In this document: positions 16,079 to 24,964 of the stretch, one piece after another | Position numbering within the stretch: position 1 is the first letter of the stretch | Layout: each line of letters starts with the position of its first letter | Origin: JBLUOA01 sp048060095 | GTDB taxonomy: Bacteria; Pseudomonadota; Alphaproteobacteria; Rhodobacterales; Rhodobacteraceae | Reading direction: 5' to 3' | Assembly (NCBI RefSeq): GCF_048060095.1 | Contig: NZ_JBLUOA010000001.1 | Location: forward strand, 1,240,001 to 1,304,000 | DNA: 64,000 bases | Made by a program: the position numbers and the translations under genes | The notes under the pieces: model-generated | Told to the model about the DNA's origin: nothing | The model's database searches: none | Seen by the model: only the letters and a program-made list of their open reading frames with translations

Positions 16079-16639
16079 ATGAAACGCACAGGCATCATTG
16101 CAATCGCGGCCATCAGCCTTCTCTTGCCGGGCGGGGCGTTCGGCGCGAACGAACTGAACCAATCGCAACTTCGTCTGCAGATCGACAGCGGGCGCACGAT
16201 GCGGTTTTCGCAGTTGCGCAACAAGGTTCTCGCTTCGGTCGAGGGTCAGCTTGTCGATGCCCGCGCCTATGAAGCATCGGGCGTCTTTTATAGCGTCGTT
16301 ATCATGCAGCCCTCCGGCCGAGTCGTCAGCGTCGTTGTCGATGGCCGCACCGGAAACCTGCTTCCACGCAACTCCTCGACCGCGCGCGAAGTGCGCGCCG
16401 CCGCACGAAGATCGAACGGATCAACCGGCCGTGGCCGGGCGGTCGGTCAGGGCAATTCCAACGGGAATGGCAATGGCAACGGTGGCGGCAATGGCAACGG
16501 TGGCGGTAATGGCAACGGTGGCGGTAATGGGAATGGCGGCGGAAACGGCAATGGTGGCGGCAACGGCGGCGGCGGAAACGGTGGTGGTGGCGGAAACGGC
16601 GGCGGAAACGGTGGTGGTGGCGGAAACGGCAAGAATTGA
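16079..16639 (+). CDS. Secreted PepSY-like protein with Gly/Asn-rich tail
   Basis: The 186-residue protein has a signal peptide (about 1-22, cleavage after FGA), a PepSY-like domain (about 25-100: LNQSQLRLQIDSGR, FYSVVIMQPSGRVVSVVVD, TGNLLP) and then about 65 residues of NGNGGGNG repeats. PepSY domains are often sensor or inhibitor modules and are commonly encoded beside OmpR-type two-component systems, as here: the regulator gene starts 42 bases downstream. The Gly/Asn tail resembles the repeat of the divergent protein at 14890-15906, so the two may act together outside the cell. Confidence 0.78.
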   Translation: MKRTGIIAIAAISLLLPGGAFGANELNQSQLRLQIDSGRTMRFSQLRNKVLASVEGQLVDARAYEASGVFYSVVIMQPSGRVVSVVVDGRTGNLLPRNSSTAREVRAAARRSNGSTGRGRAVGQGNSNGNGNGNGGGNGNGGGNGNGGGNGNGGGNGNGGGNGGGGNGGGGGNGGGNGGGGGNGKN

Positions 16640-16681
16640 GGTATGGATACCCGATAGGCCGATTTCGAGCGATAAACTGAC

Positions 16682-17341
16682 ATGCGAATTCTTCTAGCCG
16701 AAGACGAACAGGCGCTTTGCGATCAGATCGCGCGCACGCTCTCTGCCGAGGGCTACGTCATCGACGTTGTGCAGGACGGTGAGGAAGCCGCCTTCATGGG
16801 GGCGACCGAACCTTATGACATGATTGTTCTGGACCTTGGTTTGCCAAGCAAGGATGGCCTGTCCGTGCTGAAAGGCTGGCGGGGCGAGGGCGTTGATATC
16901 CCCGTTCTGATCCTGACGGCACGGGATGGATGGTCTGAACGCGTCGACGGTCTTGATGCGGGCGCCGACGACTACATGACCAAGCCGTTCCACATGCCGG
17001 AACTGTCCGCGCGGGTGCGGGCCATGTTGCGTCGAAAGACCGGGCGCACCAATCCGTTGTTCCAAAGCGGCTCGGTCACGTTCGATACCCGCACCAACCA
17101 GGTGACGGTCGATGGCTTTCCGGTTGAGCTGACGGCGCAGGAAACGGCGGTTCTATCCTACCTGATCCACAGTTCCGGGCGGCTCGTGTCGCGGACCGAA
17201 CTGTCCGAACACATATATCAATATGACGATGACCGCGATTCCAACACGATTGCGGTTTTCGTGAACCGCCTGCGCAAAAAGCTGGGTGCCGACCTTATCC
17301 AGACCGTCCGGGGTCTTGGCTATTCGATTTCCGATCCATGA
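16682..17341 (+). CDS. OmpR/PhoP-family response regulator
   Basis: The 219-residue protein has a receiver domain with acidic residues EDE near the N-terminus, phospho-acceptor Asp51 in VLDLGLP, the conserved Lys in MTKPFH, and a C-terminal winged helix (ELTAQETAVLSYLIHSSGRL, then SNTIAVFVNRLRKKLG). It partners the kinase whose start overlaps its stop (ATGA). It probably controls the adjacent secreted proteins. Confidence 0.93.
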   Translation: MRILLAEDEQALCDQIARTLSAEGYVIDVVQDGEEAAFMGATEPYDMIVLDLGLPSKDGLSVLKGWRGEGVDIPVLILTARDGWSERVDGLDAGADDYMTKPFHMPELSARVRAMLRRKTGRTNPLFQSGSVTFDTRTNQVTVDGFPVELTAQETAVLSYLIHSSGRLVSRTELSEHIYQYDDDRDSNTIAVFVNRLRKKLGADLIQTVRGLGYSISDP

Positions 17342-18693
17342 GCAGATCGTTACGCCAGCGCGCAATTATGGGCGGCGCGGCCTGGGCGATACTGATTGTC
17401 GTCATCGGCACGGCGGCCCTGCTTTACCTTCTTGAACGACAGGCGGACCGCCGCTTTGACAACGCTCTGCTAAGCCGCCATTTGCAGGTCGTCGTGGCGG
17501 TTGCGAATTCGGACGGGCACCCGGACCAGCTTGCCGCGCTACTGACGGACCCGGCATACGCGCGGCCCTATTCGGGGCGGTATTGGCAGGTTTCCGGCGG
17601 CGATCAGGGCGCGGTCGCGTCCCGGTCGCTATTTGACACGCTTCTTGACGTTCCCGACGACCCGCCCAGCACCCAGACGATCTGGACCGGCGAAGGCCCG
17701 AATGGTGCTATTCGCGGCGTTCACCAACTTGTTCGGCTAGACGATGGGCGCGAGCGTGTCGTCACCGTCGCGGACTCTCTGACCGCGCTGACGGCAGAGC
17801 GTCGTCGGATTCGGCAAAGCCTGCTTGCGACGTTTGGGTTGGTCGGTGTTCTCGGGATCGCGGGCGCGATCCTGCTGACCTCTGCCGCGCTGCGACCGCT
17901 GAGAAAACTGCGGGAGGACGTGACGCATCGGTGGGACAGCCCCGAAAAGCTTAACCCAGACAGCTATCCGGCCGAAGTCGCGCCGTTGGTCACCGATATC
18001 GACACGCTGCTTGAACGCAACCGCGAGATCATCGACCGGTCGCGCAGGCAAGCCGCCGATCTTGCCCATGCGTTGAAAACACCGTCGGCGATCCTGCGCA
18101 ACGAGATCGAATCCGCTTGCGGGAGGGGATTTGAAACGCCCGCCGCGATTGATGCGCTTAACCGGATCGACGCACAGATCAACCGGTCGCTTGCCCGGAT
18201 TCGGGCCGGCAACCATGACCCCGTACGCGGGCAGCACACCGCGGTCAGAACATCGGTGGATCGTTTGCTGCGGCTGTTCAAATCGGTTCCCGCGTCGGCG
18301 CATATCGATTTCAGGGTGGAGGTTGCGGACTCTGCCATGGTTGCGATGGACCAACACGATCTGGAAGAGGTGTTGGGCAACCTTCTTGAAAACGCGACTA
18401 AGTGGGCAAAGGGCCGGGTGTCGATCACCGCGACCACATCGGGCGACAGTACCGATATCGTGATCGAGGACGATGGCCCTGGTATTCCCGATGACGCCCG
18501 GCGCGAGGCGCTGCGGACCGGTGGCCGCCTTGATACGTCAAAGCCTGGCAGCGGCCTTGGCCTTGCCATCGCGACTGACCTTCTTGACGCATATGGCGGG
18601 TCGGTTTCTCTTAGCACTTCCGAACGCCTTGGAGGGTTGAAGGTGCAAGTGTCGCCTCCAAGCGGCGGACGCTTGGTTCTGCATCACGAGTGA
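17338..18693 (+). CDS. OmpR-class sensor histidine kinase
   Basis: The 451-residue kinase has two membrane segments (about 10-31 and 161-182) around a periplasmic domain, a HAMP-like linker, a HisKA domain with the phospho-acceptor in ADLAHALKTPSAIL, and a HATPase domain (N-box ENATKWAK, then EDDGPGIPDD and GSGLGLAIATDLL). The HALKTP form and overall layout resemble PhoQ-type kinases of alphaproteobacteria. The neighbouring PepSY protein could modulate its sensor domain. Confidence 0.92.
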   Translation: MSRSLRQRAIMGGAAWAILIVVIGTAALLYLLERQADRRFDNALLSRHLQVVVAVANSDGHPDQLAALLTDPAYARPYSGRYWQVSGGDQGAVASRSLFDTLLDVPDDPPSTQTIWTGEGPNGAIRGVHQLVRLDDGRERVVTVADSLTALTAERRRIRQSLLATFGLVGVLGIAGAILLTSAALRPLRKLREDVTHRWDSPEKLNPDSYPAEVAPLVTDIDTLLERNREIIDRSRRQAADLAHALKTPSAILRNEIESACGRGFETPAAIDALNRIDAQINRSLARIRAGNHDPVRGQHTAVRTSVDRLLRLFKSVPASAHIDFRVEVADSAMVAMDQHDLEEVLGNLLENATKWAKGRVSITATTSGDSTDIVIEDDGPGIPDDARREALRTGGRLDTSKPGSGLGLAIATDLLDAYGGSVSLSTSERLGGLKVQVSPPSGGRLVLHHE

Positions 18694-19194
18694 GATGCGA
18701 AGGTCGCGGCCAAGGGGCGAGGAGCGATCTTTCGAGCTTTGAATTGAATTTTTTGGGGTGGCTCATAAATCGGTCAATGTCCGCAAATCTCTGGATATTC
18801 AAGTGCCACGCCGGCTTGAGCGGGGGGGGGACGCCTATAAGATCAAGAATGCTCGTTACGCGCCTGCATCAGCCGGAACGCCCGAATGTCTGCTTTTGAG
18901 AAAGTCGATTGGGTGAATTCCATACCGATCGAATGTCGGCAGTGGGCCGGTTGCTGCGGCCCCCTGATTATCCGTAAGTCGAACCAGCGGGGTGGCACGC
19001 AGCATCGTCCAACACTTCACCAAATCTTAATAGTCTGTTGAAACGGTATCGACAGCTCTCGGGCTTTCATGTGCAATTGAAAAGCGGCATAATATGGCAT
19101 GTGCATCGTCGGTCAGTTGGAACATGAGCGTTCCGTATTGGCAGTGTGCTCAAGGGTCGGTGGTTTGACCTAATCTTTCCTCTCTGCAGCAGCA
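18694..19194. other. Intergenic region, no supported gene
   Basis: This 500-base gap lies between the kinase and the convergent LysR gene. It holds a nine-base G run near 18822-18830 and filler containing CGAATGTCTGC and CGAATGTCGGC words that recall the dispersed intergenic elements elsewhere. I see no coding region, hairpin terminator or RNA gene. Confidence 0.45.
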
Positions 19195-20142
19195 CTACAT
19201 GTGACCTAGAGGGCGAGCTGTGATGGGTCCGCGTTTTTCCACTTTCCCGGTCAATGTTTCGCGGCACCGGCCCAGAACGAAGTCGATGAACAGCCGCACT
19301 TTGGAGTCCTGCAGCCGCCGATGCGGATAGAGGCAACCCAGCAGCGACGACTGGGGTGGAGTGCTTGATAAGACTTCAACAAGCGCTCCGCAGTCCAAAT
19401 GCTCGGCGATATCGAAGCGTGGCTTATTGACGATGCCACGCCCCTCGAGCGCCCAGTTCGTCAGAACATCACCATCATCGGAATCGTAACTGCCGGACAC
19501 GTCGAGTTTTAGTGGGCCTCCGGCGGTTCTCAACGTCCAAAACCATTCGGGTGACCTTGGATAACGCAGCAGCAGGCAATTGTGTCGGCGCAGGTCGTCA
19601 GGTGATAGCGGCGCGCCGCGGTTCTCTAGATAAGCTGGCGCAGCGCACAGCACACGGGGGGCATCGATGATCTTGCGCATCTTCAAGTTGGAATCCGGCG
19701 GACGACCGACGAAAAATGCGACATCAAGGCCGTCTTCCAGAATATCAACCTTGCGGTCGGATAGGCGCAGCCGCACCGACACTTCTGGATAGGCATCGAC
19801 GAATTCCGGGATCAACGGCGCTATGATCCGCTTGCCGACACCCAGCGGGGCTGTCACGTGAACCGCGCCGCGCGGTTGCTCGGAATAGTCTGAAATCGCC
19901 GCCTCGGCATCCTCAAGCGCTTGGACGACCTGCTTGGCGTGATCGTAAAAGGCATGACCGACTTCAGTCGGGGATAGCTTGCGGGTGGTGCGGTTGAACA
20001 GGCGGACGTCGAGACGTCTTTCTAGTTCTTTGATGCGGTTGCTAGCGACAGCCGGTGTTAAGCGAAGATCGCGCCCGCCTGCTGTGATGCTGCCCAGCTC
20101 GACGACCCGAACAAAGACTCGCAAGCTATCAAGATAAGGCAT
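19195..20142 (-). CDS. LysR-family regulator next to xdhABC
   Basis: The 315-residue protein has an N-terminal helix-turn-helix (VELGSITAGGRDLRLTPAVA and SNRIKELERRLDVRLFNRTT) and the usual substrate-binding domain. It is divergent from the xanthine dehydrogenase operon with 124 bases between them, which strongly suggests it controls purine degradation. The ligand is not known; urate, xanthine or a downstream product are candidates by analogy. Confidence 0.88.
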   Translation of the reverse strand: MPYLDSLRVFVRVVELGSITAGGRDLRLTPAVASNRIKELERRLDVRLFNRTTRKLSPTEVGHAFYDHAKQVVQALEDAEAAISDYSEQPRGAVHVTAPLGVGKRIIAPLIPEFVDAYPEVSVRLRLSDRKVDILEDGLDVAFFVGRPPDSNLKMRKIIDAPRVLCAAPAYLENRGAPLSPDDLRRHNCLLLRYPRSPEWFWTLRTAGGPLKLDVSGSYDSDDGDVLTNWALEGRGIVNKPRFDIAEHLDCGALVEVLSSTPPQSSLLGCLYPHRRLQDSKVRLFIDFVLGRCRETLTGKVEKRGPITARPLGHM

Positions 20143-20190
20143 CTGGGCGCTCCGATTATCAATGATTCGTTGAAATAGCTTACATCACTC

Positions 20191-20206
20191 CTCCATATAT
20201 TTGGAG
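20191..20206. promoter_or_regulatory. Candidate LysR operator upstream of xdhA
   Basis: The inverted repeat CTCCA/TGGAG flanks the six-base AT-rich centre TATATT, giving a 16-base LysR-type site between the divergent lysR and xdhA genes. The site is about 60 bases before the xdhA start. Confidence 0.5.
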
Positions 20207-20266
20207 ATTAGTGCGGGCCATAATCTATGCACTGCGGGTTTCATGCGCCGCAGTCTGGGAGGACAG

Positions 20267-21721
20267 ATGACACATAGATCGGAAATTCGATTCATCCTGA
20301 ATGACCAAACCGTCACGCTCGACAGCGTTAGTGCCAGCGATACGTTGCTGGATTTCTTGCGGCTTGACCGACGCCTAATGGGCACCAAGGAAGGTTGCGC
20401 CGAAGGCGACTGCGGCGCCTGCACCATCTTGGTCGGGCGGCTAAGCGACGGCGCGATGCGCTATGAACCGGTGAACGCATGTATCCGGTTGCTTGCGTCA
20501 CTTGACGGCTGTCACGTGGTTTCGATTGAGTATTTGTCCGGCCCCGACGGTCGGCTCCACCCGGTACAACAAGCGATGGTCGAACATCATGGCAGCCAAT
20601 GCGGGTTCTGCACGCCAGGGTTCGTCATGTCGCTCTATGCGCTGTGGATGCAAAACCCGGACCCTTCGGAGACTGACATCGAGACCGCGCTGCAAGGCAA
20701 CCTTTGCCGTTGCACAGGGTATGAACCGATCATTCGCGCCGCGAAGGCCGCGACGAAAATCGGCTCCCCGGCAGAGGACGCGCTGACCCGCGAACGCGAC
20801 CGTATCGTCGAGCGTCTGACCGCGCTGAGGGATGGCAGGCGGGTCGTGGTGTCGAAGGGCGAAAGCCGCTGCATCCTGCCCGCGTCGGTCGATGATCTGG
20901 CCGCGGTGCTGGTCGAAACCCCGGACGCGACGATGGTGGCCGGTGCGACGGATGTCGGCCTTTGGGTCACGAAGTTCCTGCGTGATATATCGCCGGTCGT
21001 GTTTCTTAGCCACCTCGACGACCTTCGGGCGCTCAGCGTTGGTGCGGACTCGATCGAGATTGGCGCCGGCGTCAGCTATACCGACAGCCGCGCCGCTCTT
21101 AGCGCCGATTACCCGCACCTTGCCGCGTTCTGGGACAGGATCGCCGGGTGGCAAATCCGCAATATGGGCACGATTGGCGGCAACGTCGCCAACGGATCGC
21201 CCATCGGGGACACGCCGCCGGTTCTGATCGCGCTTGGGGCGTCGATCACGCTGCGCCGGGGCGACACGCGGCGCACAATCCCGGTTGAAGAGTTCTTCAT
21301 CGACTACGGCAAGCAGGACCTTGCAGCGGGTGAGTTTCTGGAATCAATCAGCGTGCCGCGCCCGACGCCGGGCACGCTTCACGCCGCCTACAAAATTTCC
21401 AAGCGCCGGGACGAGGATATTTCCTCGGTCTGTGCGGCGTTCAGCGTGACCGTCGAAAACGGCAGGATCACCGACGCCTGCATCGCCTTTGGCGGCATGG
21501 CGGCGACCCCGAAACGGGCCACACATGCCGAGGCCGCGCTGATCGGTGCGGCGTGGAGCGAGGCGTCCCTGTTCGCTGCCGCCGACTGCCTGGGCGACGA
21601 TTTCAGCCCCCTGACCGACTGGCGTGCGTCCGCTGACTACCGGCTTCAGGTCTCGAAAAACCTGTTCCACCGCTTCTGGCTGGAACAGCAGGACACCGCC
21701 CCTGTGCGGTTGAGCGCGTAG
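20267..21721 (+). CDS. xdhA: Xanthine dehydrogenase small (Fe-S/FAD) subunit
   Basis: The 484-residue subunit has the plant-type 2Fe-2S cluster motif (Cys44, Cys49, Cys52 in GCAEGDCGACTI), the second 2Fe-2S motif (CGFCTPGF and CRCTGY) and the FAD-binding region (VAGATDVGLWVTK, then GTIGGNVANGSPIGD). It passes electrons from the molybdenum subunit to NAD. The start at 20267 has a GGGAGGA ribosome site; the 22 extra upstream codons lack support. xdhB begins 15 bases downstream. Confidence 0.95.
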   Translation: MTHRSEIRFILNDQTVTLDSVSASDTLLDFLRLDRRLMGTKEGCAEGDCGACTILVGRLSDGAMRYEPVNACIRLLASLDGCHVVSIEYLSGPDGRLHPVQQAMVEHHGSQCGFCTPGFVMSLYALWMQNPDPSETDIETALQGNLCRCTGYEPIIRAAKAATKIGSPAEDALTRERDRIVERLTALRDGRRVVVSKGESRCILPASVDDLAAVLVETPDATMVAGATDVGLWVTKFLRDISPVVFLSHLDDLRALSVGADSIEIGAGVSYTDSRAALSADYPHLAAFWDRIAGWQIRNMGTIGGNVANGSPIGDTPPVLIALGASITLRRGDTRRTIPVEEFFIDYGKQDLAAGEFLESISVPRPTPGTLHAAYKISKRRDEDISSVCAAFSVTVENGRITDACIAFGGMAATPKRATHAEAALIGAAWSEASLFAAADCLGDDFSPLTDWRASADYRLQVSKNLFHRFWLEQQDTAPVRLSA

Positions 21722-21736
21722 AGGGAGGCGAAAGAG

Positions 21737-24067
21737 ATGAACATCAAGCCGAGCCAAGAGACCATCAAGGGCGCCGTCCACACTGACCTGCGCCACGACA
21801 GCGCGATCAAGCATGTCACCGGACAGGCTGAATACTGCGATGACATCGCCGAACCCGCCGGAACGCTTCACGCCTATCTTGGCTTGTCGAACCGGGCTCA
21901 TGCGCTGATCCGCAATCTTGACCTGAGCGCCGTGCGGGCCGCCCCCGGCGTCGTCGACGTGCTGACCGCCGAAGACATTCCCGGCGTCAACGATGTCAGC
22001 CCGACTGGCCTGAATGATGAGCCGATTTTCGCGACCGAGAAAGTCGAATTCTGGGGACAGTCGATGTTTGCGGTTATCGCTGAGACCCGCGATGCGGCGC
22101 GGCGCGCGGCGAAGCTGGCCAAGGTCGATTACGAAGATTTACCCCACGCACTTGATCCCGAAGCGGCGCAGGAGGCTGGCACGGGTTATGTCACACCGCC
22201 GCTGACGCTGAAGCGGGGCGAGGCGGCCAGTGTGATGGAAAAGGTCAAGCACCGGATCAGGGGTAAGCTGCGGGTCGGTGGGCAGGATCACCTTTACCTA
22301 GAAGGGCACATCGCCTTTGCGATCCCCGGCGAGGATGACGATGTGATCGTCCATTCCTCAACCCAGCACCCATCCGAGGCACAGCATATGGTCGCCCACG
22401 TGCTGGGCGTGCCGTCGAACGCGGTCACCGTCAACGTGCGCCGCATGGGCGGCGGGTTCGGCGGCAAGGAAACCCAGATGAACCTGTTCTGCTCGGTCGC
22501 GGCGGTCGCGGCGAAGAAGTGGAACCGCCCGGTCAAGATCCGCCCCGACCGCGACGACGACATGAGTGCCACCGGCAAGCGGCATGACTTCGTGATCGAC
22601 TACGAGGTCGGCTTTGATGACGATGGCCGGATCGAGGCTGTGACCGGCGAATTTGCCGCGCGGTGCGGTTTCTCCTCGGATCTGTCCGGACCGGTGACAG
22701 ACCGCGCGTTGTTCCATGCGGATAACGCTTATTGCTACCCCAACGTGCTGCTCAATTCGCATCCGATGAAGACGAACACGGTGTCGAACACCGCCTTTCG
22801 AGGCTTTGGCGGGCCGCAAGGCGTTATCGTCGCTGAACGGATCATGGAGGAGATCGCCTATCACCGCGGGCTGGACAGCCTCGAAATTCGCAAGCGCAAC
22901 TTCTACGGCGACGCAGGGCGAGATGTGACGCCCTATCACCAGACTGTCGAAGACAACATCGCCCCCCGGATCGTGGCCGACCTTGAAGACAGCGCCGATT
23001 ACCAAGCGCGGCGTCAGGCGGTGCTTGATTGGAACGCGAAGGGCGGGATCATCCGCAAGGGGATCGCGCTGACCCCGGTGAAATTCGGCATTTCGTTCAC
23101 CGCCACATGGTACAATCAGGCGGGCGCGTTGCTCCATATCTATTCCGACGGATCGCTGCACCTGAATCATGGTGGTACCGAGATGGGGCAGGGGCTGAAC
23201 ACGAAGGTCGCACAGGTCGTCGCTGATGAACTGCAGGTCGACATCGACAAGATCAAGATCACAAAGACGACGACCGAAAAAGTGCCGAACACATCTGCGA
23301 CGGCGGCCTCGTCCGGGTCAGACCTGAATGGGATGGCGGCGCTAGATGCGGCGTTGCAGATCAAGGAGCGGTTGATCGAATTCGCCGCAGAGCGCTGGCA
23401 GACCACGGTCGACAAGGTGGTGTTCAACGCAAACGCGGTGCAGGTCGGGGAAGAGGTTATCCCCTTCAACGACTTCATCCGCGAAGCCTACATGGCTCGT
23501 GTCCATCTATCGGCGGCGGGCTTTTATAAGACACCGAAAATCCACTGGGACCGGGCGACGGGCAAGGGCCGGCCTTTCTACTACTACGCCTATGGCGCCG
23601 CCTGTTCCGAGGTATCGGTCGACACGCTGACCGGCGAATACCAGATCGAACGCACCGATATTCTGCACGACGTTGGCCGGTCGCTGAACCCGATCATCGA
23701 CAAGGGGCAGGTCGAAGGCGCTTTCATTCAAGGCATGGGCTGGCTGACGACCGAGGAGCTTTGGTGGGACGACCGCGGACAACTACGCACCCACGCGCCG
23801 TCGACCTATAAAATCCCGCTCGCCTCCGATCGTCCGCGCGTCTTTAACGTCAATCTCGCCGATTGGTCCGAAAACCGCGAAAATACGATCAAGCGGTCGA
23901 AAGCCGTGGGTGAGCCGCCGTTCATGCTAGGAATTTCAGTGTTCGAGGCGCTGTCGCATGCAGTCGCAAGCGTCGCCGATTATTCGGTCTGTCCGCGCCT
24001 TGATGCGCCCGCGACGCCGGAATGCGTTTTGATGGCCGTTGAGCGACTTAAGTGCGGGTCGGAATGA
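21737..24067 (+). CDS. xdhB: Xanthine dehydrogenase large (molybdenum) subunit
   Basis: The 776-residue subunit carries the molybdopterin-binding domain. Visible conserved parts include RRMGGGFGGKE (substrate and cofactor loop), AFRGFGGPQG, GGTEMGQGLNTKVAQV and the C-terminal GEPPFMLGISVFEAL with the catalytic Glu region. The enzyme oxidises hypoxanthine to xanthine and xanthine to urate in the cytosol. GGGAGG precedes the start, and its stop overlaps the start of xdhC. Confidence 0.95.
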   Translation: MNIKPSQETIKGAVHTDLRHDSAIKHVTGQAEYCDDIAEPAGTLHAYLGLSNRAHALIRNLDLSAVRAAPGVVDVLTAEDIPGVNDVSPTGLNDEPIFATEKVEFWGQSMFAVIAETRDAARRAAKLAKVDYEDLPHALDPEAAQEAGTGYVTPPLTLKRGEAASVMEKVKHRIRGKLRVGGQDHLYLEGHIAFAIPGEDDDVIVHSSTQHPSEAQHMVAHVLGVPSNAVTVNVRRMGGGFGGKETQMNLFCSVAAVAAKKWNRPVKIRPDRDDDMSATGKRHDFVIDYEVGFDDDGRIEAVTGEFAARCGFSSDLSGPVTDRALFHADNAYCYPNVLLNSHPMKTNTVSNTAFRGFGGPQGVIVAERIMEEIAYHRGLDSLEIRKRNFYGDAGRDVTPYHQTVEDNIAPRIVADLEDSADYQARRQAVLDWNAKGGIIRKGIALTPVKFGISFTATWYNQAGALLHIYSDGSLHLNHGGTEMGQGLNTKVAQVVADELQVDIDKIKITKTTTEKVPNTSATAASSGSDLNGMAALDAALQIKERLIEFAAERWQTTVDKVVFNANAVQVGEEVIPFNDFIREAYMARVHLSAAGFYKTPKIHWDRATGKGRPFYYYAYGAACSEVSVDTLTGEYQIERTDILHDVGRSLNPIIDKGQVEGAFIQGMGWLTTEELWWDDRGQLRTHAPSTYKIPLASDRPRVFNVNLADWSENRENTIKRSKAVGEPPFMLGISVFEALSHAVASVADYSVCPRLDAPATPECVLMAVERLKCGSE

Positions 24068-24894
24068 TGATGACACCCGGAACACTGGCCGCTTTCCTTG
24101 CCCGAAACGATGCGGTGGCAGCGGTGCGTCTAGTCAGAGTTCGCGGCTCATCACCGCGCGACGCGGGCGTCGAGATGTTTGTGACAGCGCGAGAATGCTT
24201 CGGCACCATCGGCGGCGGACAGCTTGAATACATGATGATCGACGAAGCCCGCATGATGCTGGCGCGAGGCGAGGACCGCGCGGTGAAGGATGTGCCGCTT
24301 GGCCCCGAGATCGGGCAATGCTGCGGCGGTCGGGTCGAGGTCGCAATCAAACGCATGGGCTGGAGTGACCGCGAGGCCGCGCTCGATCTGGCAAAACGGG
24401 AAAATGCTACGTTGCCGCATGTGTATATTTTTGGTGCGGGTCACGTTGGACGGGCGCTGGCAGGATTTCTTGAGCAGTTGCCGGTGCGTTGTGTGGTTGT
24501 GGACCCCAGGGCTGAGGAACTTGCGCTTTGCACCGCCCAGGTCGAACTTCGCCTGAGCGCGTTGCCAGAGGCCGAGATTACCGCCGCCCCACCGAACAGC
24601 GCGTTCGTAGTGCTTACCCACGATCACGCGCTGGATTTCTTGCTGACGTCAGAGGCATTGGCGCGCGCCGATGCTGCCTATGTCGGGATGATCGGATCGG
24701 CCACCAAGCGGGCGAAATTCCGAAACTGGTGCCGCGACCACTGCGGCAGGCTGACGATCGACAGGCTGATCTGCCCAATCGGGGCGACCGAAAGTCAGGA
24801 CAAACGACCAGCCGTGATCGCGGCCTTTGTTGCTGCGGAGTTGATGAAAGTTCTAACCGAAAAAGAAACACAACCGACTGAATCCGCAGACTAG
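24064..24894 (+). CDS. xdhC: Xanthine dehydrogenase accessory protein XdhC
   Basis: This roughly 276-residue protein binds and sulfurates molybdenum cofactor before insertion into XdhB. The N-terminal VRGSSPRDAGVEM and GGGQLEY blocks and a central nucleotide-binding GAGHVGRALAGFL loop are diagnostic of XdhC/CoxI. Three consecutive ATG codons (24064, 24067, 24070) are possible starts; I use the first, which overlaps the xdhB stop as ATGA. Confidence 0.93.
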   Translation: MMMTPGTLAAFLARNDAVAAVRLVRVRGSSPRDAGVEMFVTARECFGTIGGGQLEYMMIDEARMMLARGEDRAVKDVPLGPEIGQCCGGRVEVAIKRMGWSDREAALDLAKRENATLPHVYIFGAGHVGRALAGFLEQLPVRCVVVDPRAEELALCTAQVELRLSALPEAEITAAPPNSAFVVLTHDHALDFLLTSEALARADAAYVGMIGSATKRAKFRNWCRDHCGRLTIDRLICPIGATESQDKRPAVIAAFVAAELMKVLTEKETQPTESAD

Positions 24895-24964
24895 CGGCAA
24901 GAACCCTGCGCCTAGCCTGAGGAGAGCAGCGCAGGATATGACAAAAAATGGGAGGGACCCCGCC

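Noticed and set aside
16480..16632. Short tandem repeats that look like a CRISPR or minisatellite
   Set aside because: They are the codons of the NGNGGG protein tail in frame with a secreted protein; no spacers of constant length exist.
18815..18832. G run possibly forming a quadruplex
   Set aside because: There is a single G run without the further tracts needed.
22358..23170. Minus-strand open frame of 270 codons inside xdhB
   Set aside because: It is antisense to a conserved gene and has no family pattern.
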